Source: Nocardioides sp. NBC_00368
Lineage (GTDB): Bacteria > Actinomycetota > Actinomycetes > Propionibacteriales > Nocardioidaceae
Length of the DNA stretch: 64,000 bases
Direction: 5' to 3'
Assembly (NCBI RefSeq): GCF_036090055.1
Contig: NZ_CP107970.1
Span: forward strand, 2,668,501 to 2,732,500
In this document: positions 7,622 through 16,123 of the stretch, piece after piece
How positions within the stretch are numbered: position 1 is the stretch's first letter
Layout of the letters: each line of letters begins with the position of its first letter
Program-made: the position numbers and the translations under genes
The notes under the pieces: model-generated
The model's input: only the letters and a program-made list of their open reading frames with translations
Databases searched by the model: none
Told to the model about the DNA's origin: nothing

Positions 7622-8914
7622 GTGGACTCGACAGCGGACTCGACCGCGCTCCTGACAGATCACTACGAGCTGACCATGCTCCAGGCCGCCCTGAAGGCGG
7701 GCACCGCGGAACGCCGTGCCGTCTTCGAGCTGTTCCCACGGCGCCTGGCCGGCGGGCGGCGCTACGGCGTGGTGGCCGGGGTCGGCCGGGCGCTCGACGC
7801 CATCGAGGCGTTCCGCTTCGACTCCGAGCAGCTGGCGGTGCTCGAGGGCGTCGTCGACGGCCCGACCCTGGAGTGGCTGGCCGGCTACCGCTTCACCGGC
7901 GACGTCTGGGGGTACGCCGAGGGCGAGACCTTCTTCCCGCAGTCGCCGCTGCTCGTGGTCGAGGCCAGCTTCGCCGAGGCGGTCGTCCTGGAGACGGTGC
8001 TGCTCTCGATCTACAACCACGACTCGGCCATCGCCACCGCCGCGTCCCGGATGACGCTCGCGGCCGGTGAGCGCCCGTGCATCGAGATGGGCTCCCGGCG
8101 TACCCATGAGGCGGCCGCGATCGCCGCCGCCCGCGCGGCCTACGTGGCCGGCTTCACCGCCACCTCCAACCTGGCCGCCCGGGCCCGCTTCGGGGTGCCG
8201 ACGACCGGGACCTCCGCGCACGCCTTCACGCTCCTGCACGACACCGAGGAGCAGGCCTTCCGGGCCCAGGTCGCCTCGCTCGGCAAGGGCACCACGCTCC
8301 TGGTGGACACCTACGACATCGCCGAGGCGGTGGCGAAGGCGGTCGAGATCGCCGGGCCCGAGCTCGGCGCGGTGCGGATCGACTCCGGCGACCTGGGGCT
8401 CCTCGCCCATGACGTACGCCGCCAGCTCGACGACCTCGGCGCGACCGAGACGAAGATCATCGTCACCAGCGACCTGGACGAGTACGCCATCGCCGGCCTC
8501 GCGGCCGCCCCGGTCGACGGCTACGGCGTCGGCACCCAGCTGGTCACCGGCTCCGGCCACCCCACCGCCGGCTTCGTCTACAAGCTGGTCTCCCGCGAGG
8601 GTGCCTCCGGCGAGCTGGAGCCGGTCGCCAAGAAGAGCGCCGCGAAGACCTCGATCGGCGGCCGGAAGTACGCCCTGCGCCGCCGCAACCGCAAGGATGT
8701 CGCCGACGCCGAGGTGATCGGCATCGGCACCGCGCCCGAGGGCGACAACAACGACCGCCCCCTGCTCACCCAGCTGGTCAGAAAGGGCGAGATCGTCGGT
8801 CGTGAGCCCCTCGACGCGGCCCGCGACCGCCACCAGGCCTCCGTCGCCGAGCTCCCCGTCATCGCCCACTCGCTCCTCAAGGGCGATCCCGCGATCCCCA
8901 CCCAGTTCATCTGA
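7622..8914 (+). CDS. pncB: Nicotinate phosphoribosyltransferase
   Basis: 430 residues. Family hallmarks are TDHYELTMLQAAL at the N-terminus, ELFPRR, the MGSRRTHE segment, GTSAHAF, and the phosphate-binding region VRIDSGDLG followed by TSDLDEYAI. The enzyme makes NaMN from nicotinate, PRPP and ATP in NAD salvage. A GTG start at 7,622 (or 7,616) fits family length; upstream in-frame codons overlap the clpS promoter region. With pncA 130 bases downstream it forms a nicotinamide-to-NaMN salvage pair, separated by an 86-bp palindromic repeat that could affect read-through. Confidence 0.92.
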   Translation: MDSTADSTALLTDHYELTMLQAALKAGTAERRAVFELFPRRLAGGRRYGVVAGVGRALDAIEAFRFDSEQLAVLEGVVDGPTLEWLAGYRFTGDVWGYAEGETFFPQSPLLVVEASFAEAVVLETVLLSIYNHDSAIATAASRMTLAAGERPCIEMGSRRTHEAAAIAAARAAYVAGFTATSNLAARARFGVPTTGTSAHAFTLLHDTEEQAFRAQVASLGKGTTLLVDTYDIAEAVAKAVEIAGPELGAVRIDSGDLGLLAHDVRRQLDDLGATETKIIVTSDLDEYAIAGLAAAPVDGYGVGTQLVTGSGHPTAGFVYKLVSREGASGELEPVAKKSAAKTSIGGRKYALRRRNRKDVADAEVIGIGTAPEGDNNDRPLLTQLVRKGEIVGREPLDAARDRHQASVAELPVIAHSLLKGDPAIPTQFI

Positions 8915-8935
8915 TCGCGCGCCGCCCGGCCGGAT

Positions 8936-9021
8936 GTTCGTCTAGGTACGCAGACCAACCGTCACAGCCCAGGTGGAACTCCGCTAGGGATGTGACGGTT
9001 CGGCTGCATACCTAGACGAAC
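8936..9021. repeat. 86-bp dispersed palindromic repeat, copy 1
   Basis: An inverted repeat with outer arms GTTCGTCTAGGTACGCAG (8,936-8,953) and CTGCATACCTAGACGAAC (9,004-9,021), an inner AACCGTCAC / GTGACGGTT pair, and a small central hairpin around GGAACTCC. A second copy of exactly the same length lies at 46,127-46,212. It fills most of the pncB-pncA gap. Confidence 0.9.
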
Positions 9022-9044
9022 CGTCACCGTCTACCCTGGCGAGC

Positions 9045-9620
9045 ATGACGCGTGCACTGATCGTGGTCGACGTACAGAACGACTTCTGCGAGGGCGGCTC
9101 CCTGCCGGTCGACGGCGGGGCTCGGGTGGCCTACGACATCGGTCAGCTGCTGCGCGAGCGGGCGGCGAGCAAGGCGCCGGAGCAGACCTACGGGCTGGTC
9201 GTGGCCACCAAGGACCACCACATCGACCCGGGCGACCACTTCGGCAACCCGCCGGACTACGTCAACTCCTGGCCGGCGCACTGCGTGGTCGGCACCGACG
9301 GCGAGGCCTTCCACCCCAACCTCGACCCGGTCACCTTCGACGAGATCTTCCGGAAGGGCGAGTACGCAGCGGCCTACTCCGGCTTCGAGGGCGCGGCCAC
9401 CGGCGGCTCCACCCTGACCGACTGGCTCCGCGCCCAGGGAGTCGAGGAGGTCGACGTGTGCGGGCTGGCGACCGACTACTGCGTACGTGCCACCGCGCTC
9501 GACGCACAGGCGGCCGGATTCCACACCAGGTTGCTCTCCGACCTGGCCGCAGGAGTGGCGGCGTCCTCCACCACGGCCGCCATCGAGGAGATGCGAGCGG
9601 CGGGGGTAACGGTCTCGTGA
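9045..9620 (+). CDS. pncA: Nicotinamidase
   Basis: 191 residues of the isochorismatase-like hydrolase fold. The catalytic triad is visible: D9 in VVDVQNDF, K104 in FRKGEY and C146 in LATDYCVRA. The metal-binding cluster KDHHIDPGDHF spans 56-66, and NSWPAHC follows. It deamidates nicotinamide to nicotinate, the substrate of the upstream pncB product. A TACCCT at 9,030-9,035, about ten bases before the ATG, could be the -10 of a leaderless promoter, so pncA may be expressed independently of pncB despite the intervening palindrome. Confidence 0.94.
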   Translation: MTRALIVVDVQNDFCEGGSLPVDGGARVAYDIGQLLRERAASKAPEQTYGLVVATKDHHIDPGDHFGNPPDYVNSWPAHCVVGTDGEAFHPNLDPVTFDEIFRKGEYAAAYSGFEGAATGGSTLTDWLRAQGVEEVDVCGLATDYCVRATALDAQAAGFHTRLLSDLAAGVAASSTTAAIEEMRAAGVTVS

Positions 9621-9675
9621 CAGAATTGGGAATTTTCCGCAGATAGAAATCCCCTGACGGTCTATTGTCTCTCGA

Positions 9676-10920
9676 ATGGCTCGGATCTCGGCGACAGCCC
9701 CACTTCGCGAACCCCACTTCCGCTGGTTCTTCGCGTCCCGCTCGATCAACCTCGCGGGCAACTTCATGGCCCCCGTCGCCCTGGCCTTCGCCGTCCTGGA
9801 GGTGAGCGACGCGCCGATCGCGATCGGCGCGGTCCTCGCCGCCCGCACCATCCCGATGATCGTCTTCATGCTCATCGGTGGCGTGCTCGCCGATCGGATC
9901 GGCCGCGCTCGGATCCTGTTCGCCTCCAACCTGGTCTCCGGCCTGAGCCAGGCGGCGGTCGCCGTCCTGGTCATCGCCGGCGTCGCCGAGCTGTGGCACC
10001 TGATCGCGCTCTCAGCGCTCAACGGCATCGTCTCGGCCGCCGGCCTGCCCGCCCAGCAGGGGATCATCCCGCTCGTGGTGCCGCGCACCATGCTGCAGGA
10101 GGCCAACGTGCTGATGTCGCTGACCAAGGCGGTCGTCGCGGTCGCAGGTCCGGGCACCGCCGGCCTGCTCGTCCTCAGCGTCGGCGCGGGCTGGGCGCTC
10201 GCCCTCGATGCCGCCACCTGGATCATCGCGGCCCTGCTGCTGCTGCCGGTCAAGCTCAGCGGCACGGTCACCAAGGCCTCGGTGATCGGCGACCTGCGCC
10301 TGGGCTGGGACTACTTCCGCGCCACGAGCTGGCTGTGGCTCTGTGTCGGCGCCGCGACCATGCTCAACGCGCTCTACGAGGGCGGGCTCCTCACCCTCGG
10401 TCCGCAGCGTGCCGAGGGATCGTCGCTGGGCGCAGGCGGGTGGGGTCTGCTCCTCACCTTCCAGGGCATCGGTGTGCTCGCCGCGACGCTCGTGCTGATG
10501 AAGATCCGGCTCGAGCGGCCGCTGTTCTACGGCATGATCGGCATGGCCCTGTTCGGGCTGCCGATCGCTGCCCTCGGGTTCTCCACCGACCTCGGCGTGC
10601 TGCTGCCCGCGGCCGCCCTCTCCGGCGCGGGCATCCAGGTCTTCAGTCTCGGCTGGCAGCTGTCGATGCAGGAGAACGTCCCCAGCGAGCTGCTCTCCCG
10701 CGCGTCCTCCTACGACCAGCTCGGCACCTATATCGCCATCCCCGTCGGACAGCTGGCGATGGGACCGCTGGCGGCTGCGTACGGGATCGAGAACGTGCTC
10801 GCGATCGCCGGCATCGCCTACGTCGTGATCTCGCTGGCGACGCTGCTGAGCCCTGCCGTACGCGGCCTGAACCGGGTGTCCTTCCCCTCAGCCGAGCGCA
10901 ACGGCGCCCCGGCCCACTAG
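9676..10920 (+). CDS. MFS exporter (MFS_3/EntS-like)
   Basis: 414 residues with about 12 membrane segments. It opens LREPHFRWFFASRSINLAG, and the loop 2-3 motif is GGVLADRIGRARIL, a drug/H+ antiporter-type signature. The sequence resembles the EntS / MFS_3 exporter branch. A TATTGT at 9,663-9,668 lies seven bases before the ATG, suggesting a leaderless transcript. It ends nine bases before the stop of the convergent TetR gene. There is no direct evidence for the substrate. Confidence 0.85.
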   Translation: MARISATAPLREPHFRWFFASRSINLAGNFMAPVALAFAVLEVSDAPIAIGAVLAARTIPMIVFMLIGGVLADRIGRARILFASNLVSGLSQAAVAVLVIAGVAELWHLIALSALNGIVSAAGLPAQQGIIPLVVPRTMLQEANVLMSLTKAVVAVAGPGTAGLLVLSVGAGWALALDAATWIIAALLLLPVKLSGTVTKASVIGDLRLGWDYFRATSWLWLCVGAATMLNALYEGGLLTLGPQRAEGSSLGAGGWGLLLTFQGIGVLAATLVLMKIRLERPLFYGMIGMALFGLPIAALGFSTDLGVLLPAAALSGAGIQVFSLGWQLSMQENVPSELLSRASSYDQLGTYIAIPVGQLAMGPLAAAYGIENVLAIAGIAYVVISLATLLSPAVRGLNRVSFPSAERNGAPAH

Positions 10921-10928
10921 GTGACGCG

Positions 10929-11528
10929 CTAGGAGGGCTTCGCGCCCTCCAACAGCGACCGCAGCAGGTCGACCAGGCTGGCGACGGACAGGTCGGGGTC
11001 GAACGCACGCTGCACGCCGAGCCCGATGCCGAGCGAGAGCAGCTGGACGGCGGCGTCCTCGGCCGGCGAGGGCAGCGTGAGGCCGAGCTCGTCGGCCTGC
11101 TGCTCGATGAGGCCGGCGACCGCCGCGGTCAGCTCACGGCGCCTGTTGGCGAGCTGCTGGCTCACCCCGGGTACGCGACGGGTGCTGGTCGCGAACTCGA
11201 CCTCGAGCGCGGTCCAGCCGACGTCACCGATGTTGGCCTCGGCCCACCCGGCGAAGGCGTCGATCCGGCCTTCGACGGTCTCGATCCCATTGACGGCGCT
11301 CGCCAGGGACAGCGCCCGCTCCTGGTGGATCACGTCGAGCACGGCGAGGCCCAGATCGTGCTTGGTCGCGAAGTTCGAGTAGACGGCACCCTTCGAGTAG
11401 CCCGCCTCGGTGGCGACCTTGTCGAGCGAGGTGGCGTTGTAGCCGTCCGAGAGGAACAGACGGTGTGCGGTCTGGACGAGTCGCACCCGCGTCTGCGCGT
11501 GCGACTCCTTGCGCGTTATCCGGCCCAC
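10929..11528 (-). CDS. TetR-family repressor
   Basis: 199 residues. The N-terminal HTH (about 10-55) reads RLVQTAHRLFLSDGYNATSLDKVA, then AGYSKGAVYSNFATK, the standard TetR signature. The rest is a helical ligand domain. GTG 11,528 is chosen because it begins VGRITRKESHAQTR right before the HTH and sits just outside the operator; further in-frame sequence upstream runs into the patatin gene on the other strand. It is divergent from the patatin/BVMO/SDR operon over a 20-bp perfect palindrome and is very likely its repressor as well as its own. Confidence 0.9.
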   Translation of the reverse strand: MGRITRKESHAQTRVRLVQTAHRLFLSDGYNATSLDKVATEAGYSKGAVYSNFATKHDLGLAVLDVIHQERALSLASAVNGIETVEGRIDAFAGWAEANIGDVGWTALEVEFATSTRRVPGVSQQLANRRRELTAAVAGLIEQQADELGLTLPSPAEDAAVQLLSLGIGLGVQRAFDPDLSVASLVDLLRSLLEGAKPS

Positions 11529-11556
11529 GAGGCAAATCTTACCAGTCCGACCTACC

Positions 11557-11576
11557 AATGGTATTCGAATACCATT
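11557..11576. promoter_or_regulatory. Perfect 20-bp operator palindrome (TetR site)
   Basis: AATGGTATTCGAATACCATT is its own reverse complement. It lies midway between the divergent TetR (start 11,528) and patatin (start 11,589) genes. The candidate patatin -10, TAGTAT at 11,576-11,581, abuts it, so repressor binding would block RNA polymerase. The -10 is seven bases from the ATG, suggesting a leaderless message. Confidence 0.85.
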
Positions 11577-11588
11577 AGTATCCGAAAC

Positions 11589-12539
11589 ATGACGCACCGA
11601 CGCGCACTCGCCATCGGCTGTGGCGGCACCCTCGGGTTCGCCTGGACGGCCGTCGCCCTCCGCGCCCTCGAGAAGGCCCTCGACTGGGACGCCCGCACGG
11701 CCGATGTCCTGATCGGCACCTCCGCAGGCTCGGAGATCGTCGCCGCCCTCGGATCCGGCCGTACGCCGCAGGACCTGCTCGACGCTCTCGACGGAATCCC
11801 GGGCGCCGACCCCGTCCTGGCCGACCACATCGCCGTCCACCCCGGCAAGGTGCCGCCCATCCCCGCTCCCGCGCTGCCCGCACTCGGTCTGGTCCGCCCC
11901 GGACTCTCCCGCCGCTCGGCCTACAGCGCGCTGGCCGGGCTGCTCCCCCGCGGGCGTGGAGATGCCGGCTGGCTGAGGGAGTACGGCGACGCGCTGGCCG
12001 GCCCCGGCGGCTGGGTCGACCATCCCGCGACCTGGCTGATCGCGGCCGACGCGGCGACCGGTGAGCGGGTGGCGTTCGGGGCTCCTGGTGCCCCCACGGC
12101 CTCCCTCGGCGCGGCCGTCGCGGCGTCGTGGGCGATCCCCGGCTGGTTCCCGCCGGTCGAGATCGCCGGCCGGAGCCACGTCGACGGAGGCGCGGTCTCC
12201 TCCGTCTCGGCCGACCTTCTCCTCGACCCGGCCGTCGGTCCAGCGGTCGACGAGGTCGTGGTGGTCGCCCCGATGACCACCGAGGGCGGCGTCCCCGCTC
12301 GCGGTCTCGACCGGGTCGAGCGCCTGCTGCGCTCACAGATGACCGCCGTGCTCGACCGCGAGGTCGCCCGGCTCCGGGCGGCCGGCGTGCGGGTGATCCG
12401 GGTCGAGCCCGGGCCTGCGGAGCTGGCCGCCATGGGACCCAACTTCATGGACATCGGCCGCCGCGAGGCCACCCTCGCCGCGGCCCGCCGACACGTTCCC
12501 GGCCGCCTCGCGGCCACACTCACAGGAGAACGAGCATGA
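11589..12539 (+). CDS. Patatin-like phospholipase / acyl hydrolase
   Basis: 316 residues. The patatin dyad is visible: the nucleophile serine in IGTSAGSEI (GxSxG, about 47-51) and the aspartate in HVDGGAVSS (about 199-201). The oxyanion region is GCGGTLGFAW near the N-terminus. There is no signal peptide, so it is probably cytoplasmic. It is the first gene of an operon with a flavin monooxygenase and an SDR, each overlapping the next by four bases. Together these could hydrolyse, oxidise and reduce a lipid or lipophilic ester; the mycobacterial mymA region has a similar lipase / monooxygenase / dehydrogenase logic. The substrate is inferred only. Confidence 0.86.
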   Translation: MTHRRALAIGCGGTLGFAWTAVALRALEKALDWDARTADVLIGTSAGSEIVAALGSGRTPQDLLDALDGIPGADPVLADHIAVHPGKVPPIPAPALPALGLVRPGLSRRSAYSALAGLLPRGRGDAGWLREYGDALAGPGGWVDHPATWLIAADAATGERVAFGAPGAPTASLGAAVAASWAIPGWFPPVEIAGRSHVDGGAVSSVSADLLLDPAVGPAVDEVVVVAPMTTEGGVPARGLDRVERLLRSQMTAVLDREVARLRAAGVRVIRVEPGPAELAAMGPNFMDIGRREATLAAARRHVPGRLAATLTGERA

Positions 12540-14014
12540 GCACGCATCACCAGGTCGTCGTCATCGGCGCGGGCATCTCCGGCATCGCCGCCGCGATCAA
12601 GCTGCGGGAGGCAGGGGTCGAGGACGTCGTCATCCTCGAGAAGGCCGACACCTACGGTGGCACCTGGCGGGCCAACACCTACCCGGGATGCGCCTGCGAC
12701 GTACCGTCCAACCTCTACTCGTTCTCCTTCGCCCCCAACAGCGACTGGTCGCGGGTCTACGGCAACCAGCCGGAGATCCTCGCCTACATCGACCGTGTCG
12801 CCCGCGACCGCGGCCTCGAGGACGTCACCCGGTTCGGCGTGGAGGTCCGCGGGGCGGCCTGGAGCGCCGAGACGGCCGAGTGGCACCTGGAGACGAGCGC
12901 CGGTGAGCTCAGCGCACGCTTCCTGGTCGCGGCCGCCGGGCCGTGGAACGAGCCGAAGATCCCGGACCTGCCCGGTCTGGCCGGCTTCCCCGGCGAGGTC
13001 TGGCACTCGGCGCGGTGGAACCACGGCTTCGACCTCGACGGCAAGCGGGTCGCCGTCATCGGCACCGGTGCGTCGGCCGTCCAGTTCGTGCCCCAGATCC
13101 AGAAGCAGGTCGCCGATCTGCACCTCTTCCAGCGCACCGCCCACTGGGTCCTGCCCAAGGTCGACCACCCGGTGCCGGAGGCGGAGAAGTGGGTCAAGCG
13201 CAACGTACCCTTCTTCGAGAAGGCTCTCGGCGCCGTCGAGTACGCCGCGATGGAGACCGTCGGCGTCGCCTTCCACCATCCCAAGCCGCTGATGCACGGG
13301 CTGCAGAAGATCGGTGAGGCCTACCTGCGAGCCGCCGTCCGGGACAAGGAGCTGCGGGCCAAGCTGACGCCCGACTACCTGCTCGGCTGCAAGCGGATCC
13401 TCTTCTCCAACAACTACCTCCAGTCGCTGACGAAGCCGAACGTCGAGGTGCACGCGACCGGCGTCGACCGGGTCGAGGGCGCGAGCGTGATCGGCTCCGA
13501 CGGCAGCACGGCCGAGGTCGACGCGATCATCCTCGGCACCGGCTTCCACATCCTCGACATGCCGGTCGCCGACCTGGTCCGTGGAGCCGACGGCCGCACG
13601 CTCGCCGAGCACTGGTCCGGCTCCCCCGAGGCCTACCAGGGCACCTCGGTCGCCGGGTTCCCCAACGCCTTCGTGGTGCTCGGCCCGAGCCTCGGCACCG
13701 GGCACGGCTCGGCCTTCGCCGTCGCGGAGTCGCAGGTCGCGATGATCACCGACGCCATCACCACCGCCCGCGCGCAGGGCTGGACGCAGCTCGACGTGAC
13801 CCCACAGGCACAGGCCGCGTACGTCGCGGACGTGCAGGCCGCGCTCGCCGGCACCGCCTACAGCGGCGCCTCCTGCCATAGCTACTTCATCGACGCCAAC
13901 GGCCGCAACAGCTTCTCCTGGCCCTGGTCCACCGGAGAGCTGGTCCGCCGGATCAGCCGCTTCGAGCCGTCCGACTTCGAAATCACGATCAAGACCGCGG
14001 AGGTTTCCGCATGA
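12536..14014 (+). CDS. Flavin-containing Baeyer-Villiger-type monooxygenase
   Basis: 492 residues. The FAD-binding Rossmann motif is VVIGAGISGIAAA (residues 8-20), followed by YGGTWRANTYPGCACDVPSNLYS. The monooxygenase fingerprint FPGEVWHSARWNHGF is intact, and the second (NADPH) Rossmann is VAVIGTGASAVQFVPQI. LGTGFHILDMPV near the C-terminus completes the family pattern. It would insert one oxygen into a ketone or oxidise a soft nucleophile using NADPH and O2. The downstream SDR could supply the ketone from a secondary alcohol. Coupled by ATGA to both neighbours and presumably TetR-controlled. Confidence 0.9.
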   Translation: MSTHHQVVVIGAGISGIAAAIKLREAGVEDVVILEKADTYGGTWRANTYPGCACDVPSNLYSFSFAPNSDWSRVYGNQPEILAYIDRVARDRGLEDVTRFGVEVRGAAWSAETAEWHLETSAGELSARFLVAAAGPWNEPKIPDLPGLAGFPGEVWHSARWNHGFDLDGKRVAVIGTGASAVQFVPQIQKQVADLHLFQRTAHWVLPKVDHPVPEAEKWVKRNVPFFEKALGAVEYAAMETVGVAFHHPKPLMHGLQKIGEAYLRAAVRDKELRAKLTPDYLLGCKRILFSNNYLQSLTKPNVEVHATGVDRVEGASVIGSDGSTAEVDAIILGTGFHILDMPVADLVRGADGRTLAEHWSGSPEAYQGTSVAGFPNAFVVLGPSLGTGHGSAFAVAESQVAMITDAITTARAQGWTQLDVTPQAQAAYVADVQAALAGTAYSGASCHSYFIDANGRNSFSWPWSTGELVRRISRFEPSDFEITIKTAEVSA

Positions 14015-14850
14015 CACGCTTCCCCAGGATCGACCTCCACGGCGCCTTGGTCGTCGTCACCGGCGCCGCTCGGGGCATCGGCCTCGCCACGGCGAAGGAG
14101 TTCGCCGCGGCCGGGGCACGGGTCGCCCTCGGCGACCTCGACGACGCGCTGGCACGGGATGCGGCGGCAGAGCTCGGCGAGGGCGCGAGCGGTCACCGGC
14201 TCGACGTCGCCGACAAACAGTCCTACACCGATTTCCTCGCCGCCGCGGAGGAGGCGCACGGCAGGCCGGTCGACATCCTGGTCAACAACGCCGGAGTCAT
14301 GCCCAACGGCTCCTTCCTCGAGCAGGAGGACCGGATCGACCGGCTGACCATGGACGTCAACGTCTACGGAGTGATCCACGGCGTGCGGCTGGTGCTGCCG
14401 GGGATGATCGCGCGCGGCCGCGGCCACGTCGTCAACGTCGCCTCGCTGGCGGGCAAGTTCCCGCTCAAGGGCCTGGCGGTCTACAACGCCAGCAAGTACG
14501 CCGTCGTCGGCCTCAGCGCCGCCACCCGGCTCGAGATCGACGGCACCGGGGTCTCGCTCACCACCGTGCTGCCGAGCGCCGTACGCACCGAGCTCTCCTC
14601 GGGCATCGACCTCGGCGTCCTCCCGGCGGTCGACCCCGAGGACATCGCGGCCGCGGTGGTGAGGTCGGTCCGCAGTCGGGCGGCCGAGATCGCGGTCCCG
14701 TCCTACGTCGGCTTCGCCGCCAACGGCTCTCCGCTCGTCCCCGAGCGGGTGATGCGCCTGATCCGCCGCGCCGTCCGCGACGACGCCGCGATCACCCGCG
14801 TCGACGACGACGTACGCCGCGCCTATCTCGATCGCATCGAGGCGCAGTAG
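14011..14850 (+). CDS. Short-chain dehydrogenase/reductase
   Basis: 279 residues, classical SDR. The cofactor motif is TGAARGIG (about 17-24), with GDLDDA after beta-2 suggesting NAD preference; NNAGVMPNG and the catalytic YNASK with upstream VNVASLAGK are present. A roughly 40-residue C-terminal extension is rich in arginine. It is the last gene of the patatin-BVMO-SDR operon. It probably interconverts an alcohol and a ketone in the same pathway. It resembles the SadH-like SDRs of mycobacterial mymA loci. Confidence 0.9.
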   Translation: MTRFPRIDLHGALVVVTGAARGIGLATAKEFAAAGARVALGDLDDALARDAAAELGEGASGHRLDVADKQSYTDFLAAAEEAHGRPVDILVNNAGVMPNGSFLEQEDRIDRLTMDVNVYGVIHGVRLVLPGMIARGRGHVVNVASLAGKFPLKGLAVYNASKYAVVGLSAATRLEIDGTGVSLTTVLPSAVRTELSSGIDLGVLPAVDPEDIAAAVVRSVRSRAAEIAVPSYVGFAANGSPLVPERVMRLIRRAVRDDAAITRVDDDVRRAYLDRIEAQ

Positions 14851-14861
14851 GAGACCGAGCC

Positions 14862-14901
14862 GGGCCTTTGGTCCCGGAGATCGGGCCTTGCGAACGGTCC
14901 C
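14862..14901. promoter_or_regulatory. Two GGGCC...GGTCCC imperfect palindromes
   Basis: GGGCCTTTGGTCCC at 14,862-14,875 is followed by GGGCC-N8-GGTCCC at 14,883-14,901. They sit between the SDR stop and the start of the next gene. The first could be a terminator-type hairpin. The shape also recalls DosR/DevR boxes (GGGACT..AGTCCC-like), but the match is loose. Confidence 0.35.
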
Positions 14902-14932
14902 ACAGGCGCTCGGCGACAACAGGATTGTCTCC

Positions 14933-15346
14933 ATGACAACCACCCCCACGATCGACAGCCCAGTCAGAGCCCGACCCATCGATGGGTCCGATCGGCTGCA
15001 GCTGACGAGGCAGCATGCGAAGGCTGTGCAGACCGGCACGTCGACACGGAACCTGAGTCAGCGCAGGGTCGCCCGACTGCTTCCGGCCGGCTCCCCGCAA
15101 TGGGCTCTCCTCACGGTGATGCGCGAGGTACGAACGCCGTCGTGGACGCCGCTGTCCTCGGCCGTACGCGTGGCGAACCAGGTGGGAGATGTCCGGGCCC
15201 TGCGGGAAGCGCGGGCCCGCCTGCGCCTGGCCAGCATCGAGCGGGCCTCGCTGGCCGAGCTGCGTGCGCTGGCCACGTTGAACCTGGCCATCAGCCACTA
15301 CGAAGCAACCAACGCGGGCGCCCGGAAGGAGCGGGTCGAGCCATGA
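14933..15346 (+). CDS. Small basic protein of unknown function
   Basis: 137 residues, not recognised. The first 35 residues look disordered (MTTTPTIDSPVRARP), and the rest is predicted helical and arginine- and alanine-rich (REARARLRLASIERASLAELR). There is no signal peptide or membrane segment. ATG 14,933 is preferred to an upstream TTG at 14,888 because it follows the candidate regulatory palindromes. Its stop overlaps the next ATG by four bases, so it is co-translated with the atypical LuxR-type regulator and may be its partner. Confidence 0.6.
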   Translation: MTTTPTIDSPVRARPIDGSDRLQLTRQHAKAVQTGTSTRNLSQRRVARLLPAGSPQWALLTVMREVRTPSWTPLSSAVRVANQVGDVRALREARARLRLASIERASLAELRALATLNLAISHYEATNAGARKERVEP

Positions 15347-16086
15347 CGATCACAGCGACCTCTCGTCCGCAGCGAACGAAGGTGAGCCACCGGGTGGCCA
15401 TCGTGGAGCCGCACCCGGTGGTCGGCGAATCCCTCGAGCTGGCGCTCTCAAGGCATCGCTTCGACGCTCGCCTCCTGCCTCCGCTCGCCGATCACGCGAG
15501 CGCGACGGCACTCACGGCACAGATCGTGCGCACTCGTGCGAGCATCGTGATCCTCGGCACGACGCTGGACGCAGGTGATCCGTTGATGGCGACGATCGCC
15601 CCGCTGACGCGTGCCGGGATCGACGTGGTCGTCCTGACGTCGACCACCGACCCAGCCTGTTGGGGTCAGGCGCTGCGCCGGGGCGCGCGGGTGGTGGTGT
15701 CCAAGTCGCGGCCGCTCAACGATCTCATCTCGATCGTGCGGCGCCTGACGGACGGGCTTCGCGTTCTCGACGTACAGGAGCGCGAACAGCTCATCGGGCA
15801 CGCCGTGCGTCGCGATGTCGAGCTGGCCGGACTCCGCGAGCGTTTCGAACGTCTCTCCCACCGCGAGGAAGAGGTCCTGGAGCACCTCAGGAACGGGCGC
15901 ACCGTGTCCCAGATCGCCGCTCTCAACGTGGTCTCGCCGGCCACGGTCCGCACCCAGGTCAAGTCCATCCTGGCCAAGCTCGAGGTCTCCTCGCAGATCG
16001 CCGCGGTGGGCGCCGCCCATCGCCTGGGCTGGAAGCCGCCCAGGACTCGCGACCATCAGGCTCGTCGGCTGCCGGAAGCCGGGTGA
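15343..16086 (+). CDS. LuxR-type regulator with degenerate receiver domain
   Basis: 247 residues. The N-terminal domain has the receiver layout (VAIVEPHPVVGESLELAL, VVVLTSTTD, VVVSKSRPL with its lysine) but not the acidic chemistry. The DD pair is EP, and the phospho-acceptor position in ASIVILGTTLDAG is glycine. The C-terminal HTH (about 165-225) is a standard GerE/LuxR domain: LSHREEEVLEHLRNG, then SPATVRTQVKSILAKLEV. It is unlikely to be controlled by aspartyl phosphorylation; ligand binding or a partner protein is more likely. No kinase is nearby. It is translationally coupled to the small upstream gene. Confidence 0.8.
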   Translation: MTITATSRPQRTKVSHRVAIVEPHPVVGESLELALSRHRFDARLLPPLADHASATALTAQIVRTRASIVILGTTLDAGDPLMATIAPLTRAGIDVVVLTSTTDPACWGQALRRGARVVVSKSRPLNDLISIVRRLTDGLRVLDVQEREQLIGHAVRRDVELAGLRERFERLSHREEEVLEHLRNGRTVSQIAALNVVSPATVRTQVKSILAKLEVSSQIAAVGAAHRLGWKPPRTRDHQARRLPEAG

Positions 16087-16123
16087 GGGGTCGCCCCTGC
16101 TCTGACGACCGGTTGGCCGAGGC

